Assembly (NCBI GenBank): GCA_007125455.1
Contig: SLDE01000222.1
Coordinates: 1 to 5,607, forward strand
From: Ectothiorhodospiraceae bacterium
GTDB lineage: Bacteria; Pseudomonadota; Gammaproteobacteria; Thiohalomonadales; Thiohalomonadaceae
DNA: 5,607 bases
Direction of reading: 5' to 3'
In this document: positions 1-5,607 of the stretch, one piece after another
Numbering within the stretch: position 1 is the first letter of the stretch
How the letters are laid out: each line of letters starts with the position of its first letter
Translations under genes and position numbers: made by a program
The notes under the pieces: model-generated
Told to the model about the DNA's origin: nothing
Seen by the model: the letters and a program-made list of their open reading frames with translations, nothing else
The model's database searches: none

Positions 1-350
1 TGACCCGCATGGATCAGGATCTCCCAGTCCGTATCAAACCGGTCGGTGAGACTTATCCCCTGCTTCTCCAGATACTTTGTGATCAGGGAGCGTTGAAAAT
101 TGTTCTCCGCGTGGGGAGGGATCAGCGCCTGAACGGGAGGGTGAAAGTCAAAGCGCTCTGTGCGCTCACGGGAGATGGTGTTCACGCCGAAAAAGGCGGG
201 GTGATAGACCAGGCCAAGACCATGCAGTCCCGACTGGGCATATTCGGTGGTGTAGGTGAAGCGTGCCTCACGGTCGGTAACGTAGAGGGTCCCCATCTTC
301 ATGGGATTTCCCGTCATGCGCGTCCATACCACGGCCTCCCGATCCCTCAT
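1..350 (-). CDS. hipA: HipA-family toxin, N-terminal part (runs off window edge)
   Basis: This is the start of a HipA-type toxin; 116 residues are visible before the window ends, with no stop. Seen: the frame opens MRDREAVVWT, followed by GNPMKMGTLYV at about residues 14-24, a FTYTTEYAQSGLHGLGLVYH segment near 31-50, and FHPPVQALIPPHAENNFQRS near 69-88, then a LEKQGI segment and DWEILIHAG at 109-116. This order fits the N-terminal subdomain of HipA proteins, which packs against the kinase core. Family knowledge: HipA is a Ser/Thr kinase; E. coli HipA phosphorylates GltX and induces persistence. The catalytic core lies outside the window, so whether the gene is intact or active cannot be judged. 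The ATG was chosen because it overlaps the antitoxin stop as ATGA, the usual hipBA coupling. An ATG 11 codons further in (residue 12) is possible but less likely. Confidence 0.82.
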   Translation of the reverse strand, partial: MRDREAVVWTRMTGNPMKMGTLYVTDREARFTYTTEYAQSGLHGLGLVYHPAFFGVNTISRERTERFDFHPPVQALIPPHAENNFQRSLITKYLEKQGISLTDRFDTDWEILIHAG

Positions 351-592
351 TCGAACAACTCGCCCTTGCGCACCTTGTCGGCCACGGTATTGTCGGGCAC
401 CAGGGTTATGCGCATCCCGATGGCGCTACACAGCGACTCAAGGCTGGAATAGTACATATCCCCGCGCTTTTTCGCCCGAGACAGCGTGGCCTCATCCATC
501 CCTGCTGCCCTGGCAAGCGCCTTCTGATTCTTGCCCTGGCGCTTGCCGATGGCCACGATTTCGTCCAAAAGTTGATGAAGTCGATCTGCCAT
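347..592 (-). CDS. hipB: HipB-like XRE-family antitoxin / DNA-binding repressor
   Basis: This gene encodes a small helix-turn-helix protein of 81 residues. Seen: an amphipathic N-terminal helix (about 3-18), then an XRE-type HTH core from NQKALARAAGMDEATLSRAK (22-41), with the recognition helix around DEATLSR, and further helices through SSLESLCSAIGM (49-60). A short beta-like ITLVPD and a charged tail ending GELFE follow. Family knowledge: HipB antitoxins dimerise, bind operators in their own promoter and hold HipA inactive, and the complex represses the operon. Context supports this: the stop overlaps the ATG of the hipA-like gene by 4 bp, and a promoter with repeated motifs lies just upstream. 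The start has a GAGG ribosome-binding sequence 4 nt before the ATG. It is about the size of the E. coli protein (88 residues). Confidence 0.85.
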   Translation of the reverse strand: MADRLHQLLDEIVAIGKRQGKNQKALARAAGMDEATLSRAKKRGDMYYSSLESLCSAIGMRITLVPDNTVADKVRKGELFE

Positions 593-599
593 ACACCCT

Positions 600-662
600 C
601 TATTTGCATATCTGCCAACTCATAGAAAATAGTAGGAACAATTTGCAGATGCATCAATTTGC
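600..662. promoter_or_regulatory. Repeated CWATTTGC motifs, candidate HipB operators
   Basis: Three direct copies of CWATTTGC (W = A or T) occur on the plus strand at 600-607, 639-646 and 655-662. The first two extend into a longer similarity (ATTTGCATAT at 602-611, ATTTGCAGAT at 641-650). The middle copy runs into a short palindrome, TGCA-GA-TGCA (644-653), and GCAGAT at 645-650 recurs inverted as ATCTGC at 610-615. The motifs overlap or flank the predicted -35 and -10, where an autorepressor would act. HipB autoregulation is established for E. coli; the E. coli operator (TATCC-N8-GGATA) is different, so assigning these motifs to this HipB is inference. Confidence 0.4.
629..657 (-). promoter_or_regulatory. 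Probable sigma70-type promoter of hipBA
   Basis: Reading the minus strand, a -35-like TTGATG (657-652) is followed after exactly 17 bases by a -10-like TACTAT (634-629). Each matches its consensus at four of six positions. The surrounding sequence is AT-rich compared with the genes on either side. Transcription would begin near 622, leaving a leader of about 30 nt before the antitoxin ATG at 592. The location, directly ahead of a toxin-antitoxin pair and over 150 bp past the end of hsdR, supports separate transcription. It is predicted from sequence only. Confidence 0.5.
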
Positions 663-724
663 GGGCGGAATTGGCATTTAAGTCAATTCACAACTCCCCC
701 GTACCGTAGACCAGGTTGCTTGAT

Positions 725-764
725 GGCGGGCACGGCCCGCCCTATAGGGTGGCCCGTGGCCACC
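725..764. repeat. GC-rich overlapping palindromes downstream of hsdR
   Basis: Two 7 bp stems lie side by side: GGCGGGC/GCCCGCC (725-731 with 735-741, loop ACG) and GGTGGCC/GGCCACC (748-754 with 758-764, loop CGT). A third, mutually exclusive fold pairs 732-744 with 745-757 around a central TATA, with one C-C mismatch and one G-T pair. Such alternative hairpins resemble REP or small MITE-like intergenic elements, and they could also protect the hsdR mRNA 3' end. No T-run follows on either strand, so it does not look like a classical intrinsic terminator. Whether it is dispersed in the genome cannot be seen here. The rest of the 217 bp gap holds a short hairpin at 770-783 and the hipBA promoter, and no further gene. 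Confidence 0.45.
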
Positions 765-809
765 GTTGCACTTCTGACGAAGTTGTCCAATTAATTTCGT
801 TCAGAGCCC

Positions 810-3800
810 TTAGGTGCGGTACTTCCTGAAATTCTCCGCCTGCTCGAAGATCTCTTTGTATACCTCATCCCTATCTACTGGCGGGTAGCCGTGCTTACCT
901 AATAACAGAATGAGGTCCACCTTGAGCTCGGCCTTGATGTCGTCGCGCTGGCTCCAGTCGGTGTATTTGGCCTTGTCGTCCACCACATCTTTAACCGCCT
1001 TGGCCAGTACCAAAAGCTTGTCTTCGGGGTAGGTGAAGTCATATTTCTGCGCCAGGCCCTTGAGGATGTCGTAGAAGGCCTTTTCTTCCAGGTCGATCCC
1101 CAGGTCGGCAAAGGAGCCCTGTTCCTGCTTGAGGGCGTGGATCAGGTCGATGATCTCCACGGTGAAGTCTTCCAGCACGTTGCTGACCAGCACGTCGTCT
1201 TCCTTGCGCTCGTTGTACTTGTCTACCAGGGACTTGAAGCGCTCGGCAAAGTCGATCCCACGGCTTTTGTTGACCTTCTTGAAGTCGTCGATGGCCTTGG
1301 CCAGTAGCTGTTGCAGCAGCTTGATCTTGGTGTTGGGCAGTTTGATCTTCTCGATCTTGGCCAGGTAGTCATCATCGAAGATGTCGATGTGGTCGGCCTG
1401 ATCCTCACCCATGCGCAGGATCTCCTCCACCCCGTCGCTTTGCAGGGCCTCGGTGATCATCTCGCGTACCCTGGCGTTCATCTGCGCGGTGTCGGGGGCC
1501 AGCCCTTTGGTCAGCTTGAAGACGATGGAACGCACCGCCAGGTAGAAGTGGATGCGGTCACGCTCAGCCTGGCTCAGCCCCTCGGAGCCGCTGCAAATGT
1601 CATAGGCGGCCTTGAGCCGCTTGACTAGGTGCATGAAGCGCTTTTCGGTCTTTTGGGTGAGCTGCACATACTCGGCGGCGCGGTTCAGGCAGTCAAGTTG
1701 TTCTACCGGGCTGCCCGCGAAGTAGGGCCGCGCATCGAAGTGGTGGAACAGCTTGCCCAGCAGGTCGAGGTGGTCCTTCACCACGATGATGGACTGGCCG
1801 ATCTCCTCGAAGTTCTGCTGGTCGGCCTGGTTGTAGTGGGCCAGGGCCAGGTTCATCTGCTTCTTGATGCCGATGTAGTCCACCACCAGGCCCTTCTCTT
1901 TGCCCTCGAACTTGCGGTTAACCCGCGAGATGGTCTGGATCAGGTTGTGGCGCTGGATCGGCTTATCAATGTAGATGGTATCCAGGAAGGGTACATCAAA
2001 GCCGGTCAACCACATGTCTACCACGATGGCGATCTTGAAGTTGGACTTGGGGTTCTTGAACTGCCGATCCAGCTCCTTGCGGTATTCCGGGGTACCCAGC
2101 ATGTCGTAGAGGGGCTTGGGGTCGTCCTTGCCACGGGTCATGATCAGCTTGATGCGCTCGATGGGCTTGATCTCCTGCTGCTCGCGTTCGCTCAGCTCGG
2201 AGCCCTCGGCGCAGGCGCGGATCTCGTTCCATTGGGGACGCAGCGCGATCACCTCCTGCCAGAAGGCATAGGCGATCTCGCGCTTGCTGCACACAAACAT
2301 CGCCTTGCCCTGCAGGGTGGCCCCCTCCTCCACCCGCCGCTCGTAGTGGTGCACAAAGTCGATGGCCAACGCCCGGATGCGGTCCGGATCGCCCAGGATC
2401 GCGTTCATCTGTGCGTTGGCCTTCTTGCTCTCCTCGATCTGGTAGTCGCTGGCCCCCTGCTCGGCGCAGCGGGCGTAGTACGCCTCGATCTCCTTCAGCT
2501 TGCTGTTGTCCAGCAACACCTTGGCGGCGCGGCCCTCGTAGACGATGCGCACGGTGATCTCGTCCTTCACCGATTCGGTCATGGTGTAGGCGTCCACCAC
2601 CGGGCCGAACACCTCCAGGGTGGCGTCGATGGGGGTGCCGGTAAAGCCCACATAGGTAGCATTGGGCAGCGAGTCGTGCAGGTATTTGGCAAAGCCGTAA
2701 GTGCGCTGCACCCCGTTTTCGGTTAGCCGTACCTTTTGGTCCAGGTTCACCTGGCTGCGGTGGGCCTCATCGGAGATGCAGATCACATTGCAACGGTCAG
2801 TCAGCAGCTCGGTGTCTTCGGTGAACTTGTGGATGGTGGTGAGGAATACCCCGCCGCTGGTACGCCCCTTGAGCAGTTCGCGTAACTGGGCGCGGCTCTC
2901 CACGCTGATCACCGTCTGGTCGCCGATAAAATGCTTGGCGTTGGTGAACTGGGCCGAGAGCTGATCGTCCAGATCGGTTCGGTCGGTGATTAGCACGATG
3001 GTCGGGCTTTCGAAGTCCAGGCTCTTCATCAGCAGGCGGGTGAGAAACAGCATAGTGTAGCTCTTGCCGCAGCCGGTGGCCCCAAAGTAGGTACCACCCT
3101 TGCCATCGCCCCCCGAGCCATCAGGGCGCTTGCGGTGGGCCAGGATATGCCGATAGAGCTTGGTGGCGGCGTAATACTGCGGATAGCGGCACACCACCTT
3201 CTGCTCATGGCGCGAGGTGTCGGGGAAGTAGATAAAGTGGCGCAACACCTCGCGCAGCCGTCCCCGCTCGAACAGCCCCTGGATCATGGTATGCAGCGCG
3301 TTAATGCCGTCCTGCTCGATGCTCTCCTCACCGCTCACCTTGCGCCAGGTGTAGAAGTAGTCATAGGGGGCGAACAGCGAGCCCATGCGCGAGTTGACCC
3401 CATCGGAGATCACACACAGGGCGTTGTACTTCATCAACTCCGGGATATCCCGCGCATAGCGGATGGTGAGCTGCTTGTAGGCATCATTGATAGTGGCCTC
3501 TTCGCGGACAGCGCTCTTGAACTCGAACACCACCAGCGGCAGGCCATTGATGTAAAGGATCGCATCGGGGATGCGCTTTTCCAGCCCCTCAATGGCCATC
3601 TGGCTGACCAGCTGGTAGCGGTTGCCATCCTGGTAATGAAGAGGCTCCTCCGCTACCACAGTGCTCAACTCCTCGGCGCGGGGCGGGCGGTGCAGTGGCA
3701 GGCCGCTGTAGTCGATCAACTGAATATAGAGGTCTTTCTGACGGCGGTCCTCGCGCTTGAGCAGCAGGCCGTCGGCCACCATGTGGTGGAGCTGGCGGTT

Positions 3801-4034
3801 GGAATCATAGAGATCCGAGGCAGGGGGGCGCTCCAACGCACGGATCACCGCCACAATCTCCTCCTCGGTGATCCCCTGATCGGCATAGCGGGTAGTCAGA
3901 TAGGCCCGCAGGTCCTCTTTCAGCAGCACCTCGCCGGGGGCACGCGCCAGGGATTCGCCATACACATGGGGATAGCCCTGCTCCCCCAGCAAGGCGATGA
4001 TGGCCTGCTCCAGCTTCTCTTCGGTGAATTTCAT
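810..4034 (-). CDS. hsdR: Type I restriction enzyme, HsdR (motor/nuclease) subunit
   Basis: This is a complete HsdR of 1074 residues, close to the usual 1000-1170. HsdR joins the HsdM2S methylase, translocates DNA using ATP and cuts it when the target is unmethylated. Domains seen: an N-terminal extension (1-130); a PD-(D/E)xK nuclease with D157, E171 and K173 in RIPDAILYINGLPLVVFEFK (154-173); and a superfamily 2 helicase with Walker A GATGCGKS (318-325), DRTDLDDQ (351-358), TTIHKF (399-404), Walker B DEAH (422-425), GFTGTP (463-468), DMWLTGFDVP (673-682) and QTISRVNR (700-707). A helical C-terminal region for complex assembly includes YTDWSQRDDIKAEL near 1024-1037. All catalytic motifs are intact and no frameshift is apparent. 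The ATG overlaps the previous gene's stop by 4 bp, suggesting translational coupling, and a G-rich ribosome site precedes it. The D-E-K spacing matches that of EcoR124I as I recall it; I do not assign a subtype. hsdM and hsdS are outside the window. Confidence 0.97.
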   Translation of the reverse strand: MKFTEEKLEQAIIALLGEQGYPHVYGESLARAPGEVLLKEDLRAYLTTRYADQGITEEEIVAVIRALERPPASDLYDSNRQLHHMVADGLLLKREDRRQKDLYIQLIDYSGLPLHRPPRAEELSTVVAEEPLHYQDGNRYQLVSQMAIEGLEKRIPDAILYINGLPLVVFEFKSAVREEATINDAYKQLTIRYARDIPELMKYNALCVISDGVNSRMGSLFAPYDYFYTWRKVSGEESIEQDGINALHTMIQGLFERGRLREVLRHFIYFPDTSRHEQKVVCRYPQYYAATKLYRHILAHRKRPDGSGGDGKGGTYFGATGCGKSYTMLFLTRLLMKSLDFESPTIVLITDRTDLDDQLSAQFTNAKHFIGDQTVISVESRAQLRELLKGRTSGGVFLTTIHKFTEDTELLTDRCNVICISDEAHRSQVNLDQKVRLTENGVQRTYGFAKYLHDSLPNATYVGFTGTPIDATLEVFGPVVDAYTMTESVKDEITVRIVYEGRAAKVLLDNSKLKEIEAYYARCAEQGASDYQIEESKKANAQMNAILGDPDRIRALAIDFVHHYERRVEEGATLQGKAMFVCSKREIAYAFWQEVIALRPQWNEIRACAEGSELSEREQQEIKPIERIKLIMTRGKDDPKPLYDMLGTPEYRKELDRQFKNPKSNFKIAIVVDMWLTGFDVPFLDTIYIDKPIQRHNLIQTISRVNRKFEGKEKGLVVDYIGIKKQMNLALAHYNQADQQNFEEIGQSIIVVKDHLDLLGKLFHHFDARPYFAGSPVEQLDCLNRAAEYVQLTQKTEKRFMHLVKRLKAAYDICSGSEGLSQAERDRIHFYLAVRSIVFKLTKGLAPDTAQMNARVREMITEALQSDGVEEILRMGEDQADHIDIFDDDYLAKIEKIKLPNTKIKLLQQLLAKAIDDFKKVNKSRGIDFAERFKSLVDKYNERKEDDVLVSNVLEDFTVEIIDLIHALKQEQGSFADLGIDLEEKAFYDILKGLAQKYDFTYPEDKLLVLAKAVKDVVDDKAKYTDWSQRDDIKAELKVDLILLLGKHGYPPVDRDEVYKEIFEQAENFRKYRT

Positions 4035-5041
4035 CGTGAGATCCCCCCCTGCGCCCCCGCCAGCATGTGCATGATCAGGCGAATCAACACCTCTTTTTGC
4101 TTCGGATCTGACTCCGCAACCAGCAGCGTCAGTGCCGCGAGCCCGGCATCATTGATGATCGGCTCGCCATCATCGCGCAGCAATCGCCCGTTTCGGTGCA
4201 GAAAATCGACAAACAGGAATGCCCCGCTGCGCTTGTTGCCATCGCTAAAGGGGTGGTTCTTGACAACAAAATAGAGCAGATGCGCCGCCTTGCTCTCCAG
4301 TGTTGGATAGGCTGGCTCCCCAAATACACTCTGGTTCAGATTGCCGAAGATCGCTGCTAGCCCATCCTCGCGCAGGCGTGCAAACAGCTCAGTCGCTTCA
4401 CCCCGCGCCATCAACTGCTGTTTGAGCTGATGGAGCGCGGTCATCGCCGCCTCCGGCGTCGGTAGTTCACCGCCTGCCTGGCCTGAGGGCTCATCCAGCA
4501 AGCCCTCATCGTAGCGTTGCAGCCAGAGAAAGGTCTGGGTGTAGCGCGAGACGATATCGACCAGCCCCCGCCCGGCCTCATCCAGCACAGGGCTACTCGC
4601 AGCCTTCTGAATCAATGCCAGCGCGTGCTCCAGTTCAGTGGCGTTCTTCTCAAAGCGTATGCGGTTTAGTGTGTAGCCTTGAATCAGGTGCTCTCTCAAT
4701 CGCTGGGTGGCCCAGACACGGAATTGAACGCCAGGCTTGGAGTTAACCCGGTAACCGACCGAAATAATGGCGTCCAGATTGTAGTGTTTGAGGTTCCGGC
4801 GAACCTGCCTTTTACCCTCCTGGCGAACTACTAAAAAATCCTTAGTAGTTGCCGATTCCGCCAATTCGCCATCTCTATAGATATTGCGGAGGTGCATCAG
4901 CACATTTTCAGGGGTGGTATCAAATACCTCACTCATCTGTTTTTGTGTCAGCCACACTGTATCGGCTTCCAGCCGTACTTCGATTTCGGTCTGACCGTCG
5001 GCAGTCTGGTAGATTTCAATCGGTTTGCTGTCAGCAGTCAT
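4031..5041 (-). CDS. rhuM: RhuM–Fic/Doc fusion protein in type I R-M operon
   Basis: This gene encodes a 336-residue two-domain protein, with no signal peptide or membrane segment visible. Residues about 7-130 form a RhuM domain: TVWLTQKQMSEVFDTTPENV (28-47), IYRDGEL (54-60), ATTKDFLVVRQEGKRQV (64-80), HYNLDAIISVGYRVNS (86-101) and QFRVWATQRLREHLIQGY (106-123). The first part looks like a helix-turn-helix. After a helical linker, residues about 200-330 form a Fic/Doc domain with SVFGEPAYPTLESKAAHLLY (238-257) and the active-site motif HPFSDGNKR (263-271). Family knowledge: Fic proteins transfer AMP or phosphate to target proteins, and Doc phosphorylates EF-Tu; RhuM was named from Salmonella SPI-3 and has no settled biochemical role. 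I see no clear (S/T)xxxE(G/N) self-inhibitory motif. The start has a strong GGGAGG site (5051-5046) 4 nt upstream of the ATG, and the gene lies 15 bp after its upstream neighbour. A regulatory or defence role tied to restriction is inference. Confidence 0.9.
   Translation of the reverse strand: MTADSKPIEIYQTADGQTEIEVRLEADTVWLTQKQMSEVFDTTPENVLMHLRNIYRDGELAESATTKDFLVVRQEGKRQVRRNLKHYNLDAIISVGYRVNSKPGVQFRVWATQRLREHLIQGYTLNRIRFEKNATELEHALALIQKAASSPVLDEAGRGLVDIVSRYTQTFLWLQRYDEGLLDEPSGQAGGELPTPEAAMTALHQLKQQLMARGEATELFARLREDGLAAIFGNLNQSVFGEPAYPTLESKAAHLLYFVVKNHPFSDGNKRSGAFLFVDFLHRNGRLLRDDGEPIINDAGLAALTLLVAESDPKQKEVLIRLIMHMLAGAQGGISR
4043..4050 (-). promoter_or_regulatory. G7 tract serving as hsdR ribosome-binding site
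   Basis: On the minus strand the last codons of the RhuM-Fic gene read as A followed by seven G, ending 8 nt before the hsdR ATG. It is the only purine-rich sequence at a suitable distance, so it probably acts as the Shine-Dalgarno site. It also encodes the two C-terminal glycines of the upstream protein (QGGISR). A change in tract length would shift the end of that protein out of its present stop and change the site's spacing to hsdR. Confidence 0.5.
4826..4850. repeat. Perfect 9 bp inverted repeat inside the RhuM coding region
   Basis: AACTACTAA (4826-4834) is exactly complementary to TTAGTAGTT (4842-4850) across a 7-base spacer. In the gene it encodes the ATTKDFLVV segment of the RhuM domain, using AT-rich codons (ACT ACT AAG ... 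TTT TTA GTA GTT) that stand out in a GC-rich gene. The mRNA could form a hairpin here. No T-run follows, so it is not a terminator. It may be chance arising from a conserved peptide or a real structural element. Confidence 0.55.
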
Positions 5042-5056
5042 GATGCCTCCCTTCCT

Positions 5057-5607
5057 TCATAACAATCTCCTTGTCCGTTCGGGGGCCTTACCACCCAACA
5101 ACTCAAACATGGCGTCGGTAGGCCAATGAGCCGCCTTTGCCCCCTTCAGGGTACGCGGCATCTGGGCCAGCCAGATACTGGTTTTATACGGCGAGAGATC
5201 GGTCACCTGGCTGTCGTCATAGGCAAGCATGTGCCCCAGCTCCTGCCCCATTTGATTAAGGGTCCCCAACACAGAGCGGTCGGTGGCGCTGTCGCACACC
5301 AGCGGCCCCAACATGCCCTGAGCACGTTCCATCACCGCCTCATCGGCCCCCATCTTGAGCAGGGTGTTCATGAAGCCGTCCACAAACCAGTAATCCAACT
5401 CGGCAAAGTCCTCCTTTTTCAGCACGGGCAGGAATATCGGAAAGCGGGTGGTATCATGCACCATCAGCACACATTGGCGGCGTTGCAGCAGAATCAGATT
5501 GGCATGCCAGCCACTCAAGGGCGATTCAGCGGCATCGTTGGCCGCCCCATCGCTGGCACGGCATAGGCCGCGCTTGCTCTTCAACCGCCCGTCTGGCTCC
5601 AGCGGCA
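5057..5607 (-). CDS. DUF6933-like protein of unknown function (5' end outside window)
   Basis: The frame is open to the window edge, giving 182 complete C-terminal residues; the true start is upstream of 5607. The sequence has the pattern I recall for the DUF6933 family: SGWHANLILLQRR (WHANL at 5509-5495), a beta-rich VLMVHDTTRFPIFLPVLKKEDFAELD segment shown here only in pieces (VLMVHDTTRFPI, then LKKEDFAELD), a helical middle, and TDRSVLGTLNQMGQEL before a C-terminal KTSIWLAQMP strand and TDAMFELLGG. I know no biochemical function for this family. No signal peptide, membrane helix or catalytic motif is evident in the visible part, so it is probably cytoplasmic. The gene ends 15 bp before the RhuM-Fic ATG, and its last bases lie next to that gene's ribosome site, so the two are almost certainly cotranscribed. 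The family number is from memory and should be treated as tentative. Confidence 0.68.
   Translation of the reverse strand, partial: PLEPDGRLKSKRGLCRASDGAANDAAESPLSGWHANLILLQRRQCVLMVHDTTRFPIFLPVLKKEDFAELDYWFVDGFMNTLLKMGADEAVMERAQGMLGPLVCDSATDRSVLGTLNQMGQELGHMLAYDDSQVTDLSPYKTSIWLAQMPRTLKGAKAAHWPTDAMFELLGGKAPERTRRLL

Noticed and set aside
9..452. Plus-strand open frame of 147 codons at the left edge
   Set aside because: It is antisense to the hipA and hipB genes, which are supported by family motifs and the ATGA overlap.
725..764. Rho-independent terminator for hsdR
   Set aside because: The stems are GC-rich, but no T-run follows on the minus strand; the next bases are ATCAAGCAACC.
770..783. 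Small hairpin ACTTC-TGAC-GAAGT after hsdR
   Set aside because: The stem is only 5 bp and has no T-run, too weak to call a terminator or any other element.
1629..2726. Long plus-strand open frame of 365 codons
   Set aside because: It lies wholly antisense to the helicase part of hsdR, whose conserved motifs fix the real frame. The translation is low-complexity (rich in L, V, G, H, D), as expected from the complement of a GC-rich gene.
3135..4274. Plus-strand open frame of 379 codons
   Set aside because: It is antisense to the hsdR N-terminal region and the Fic domain, crosses the junction between those two genes, and has no recognisable domain.
5126..5566. Plus-strand open frame of 146 codons
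   Set aside because: It is antisense to the DUF6933-like gene, whose WHANL and other family features support the minus strand.
5582..5584. TTG codon as the start of the DUF6933-like gene
   Set aside because: The frame continues open to the window edge, and the family's usual N-terminal strand would lie further upstream. The TTG is more likely an internal leucine.

Overview
The window carries the downstream half of a type I restriction-modification operon, followed by the start of a hipBA toxin-antitoxin locus. All five supported genes are on the minus strand, so transcription runs from high to low coordinates. Coding sequence is moderately GC-rich with good Shine-Dalgarno sites. The proteins look proteobacterial, most likely gammaproteobacterial, but there is no rRNA or other marker to fix the taxon. 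The content is that of a chromosomal defence island.

In transcription order: (1) 5607-5057, the 3' part of a gene for a DUF6933-like protein of unknown function, whose start lies outside the window. (2) 5041-4031, a fusion of an N-terminal RhuM domain with a C-terminal Fic/Doc domain, 15 bp after gene 1. (3) 4034-810, a complete hsdR for the 1074-residue motor and nuclease subunit of a type I restriction enzyme; its ATG overlaps the stop codon of gene 2 by 4 bp. (4) A 217 bp gap (809-593) with a cluster of GC-rich palindromes behind hsdR, then a probable sigma70-type promoter with repeated CWATTTGC motifs. (5) 592-347, a HipB-like helix-turn-helix antitoxin, overlapping by 4 bp (6) 350 to the window edge, the first 116 residues of a HipA-family toxin.

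Genes 1-3 are spaced like one transcript. hsdM and hsdS are not in the window and are expected upstream of 5607. HsdR would then join HsdM2S to cut unmethylated DNA. The RhuM-Fic gene sits directly before hsdR, the kind of position where known R-M-linked effectors such as the anticodon nuclease PrrC are found. Its Fic motif has the Doc-type lysine (HPFSDGNKR), so a protein-modifying toxin activity linked to the restriction complex is a reasonable hypothesis. The hipBA pair has its own promoter and is probably autoregulated.

The most unusual element is the combination of DUF6933-like protein, RhuM-Fic and HsdR. A perfect 9 bp inverted repeat inside the rhuM part and a G7 tract at the rhuM/hsdR junction are smaller oddities.
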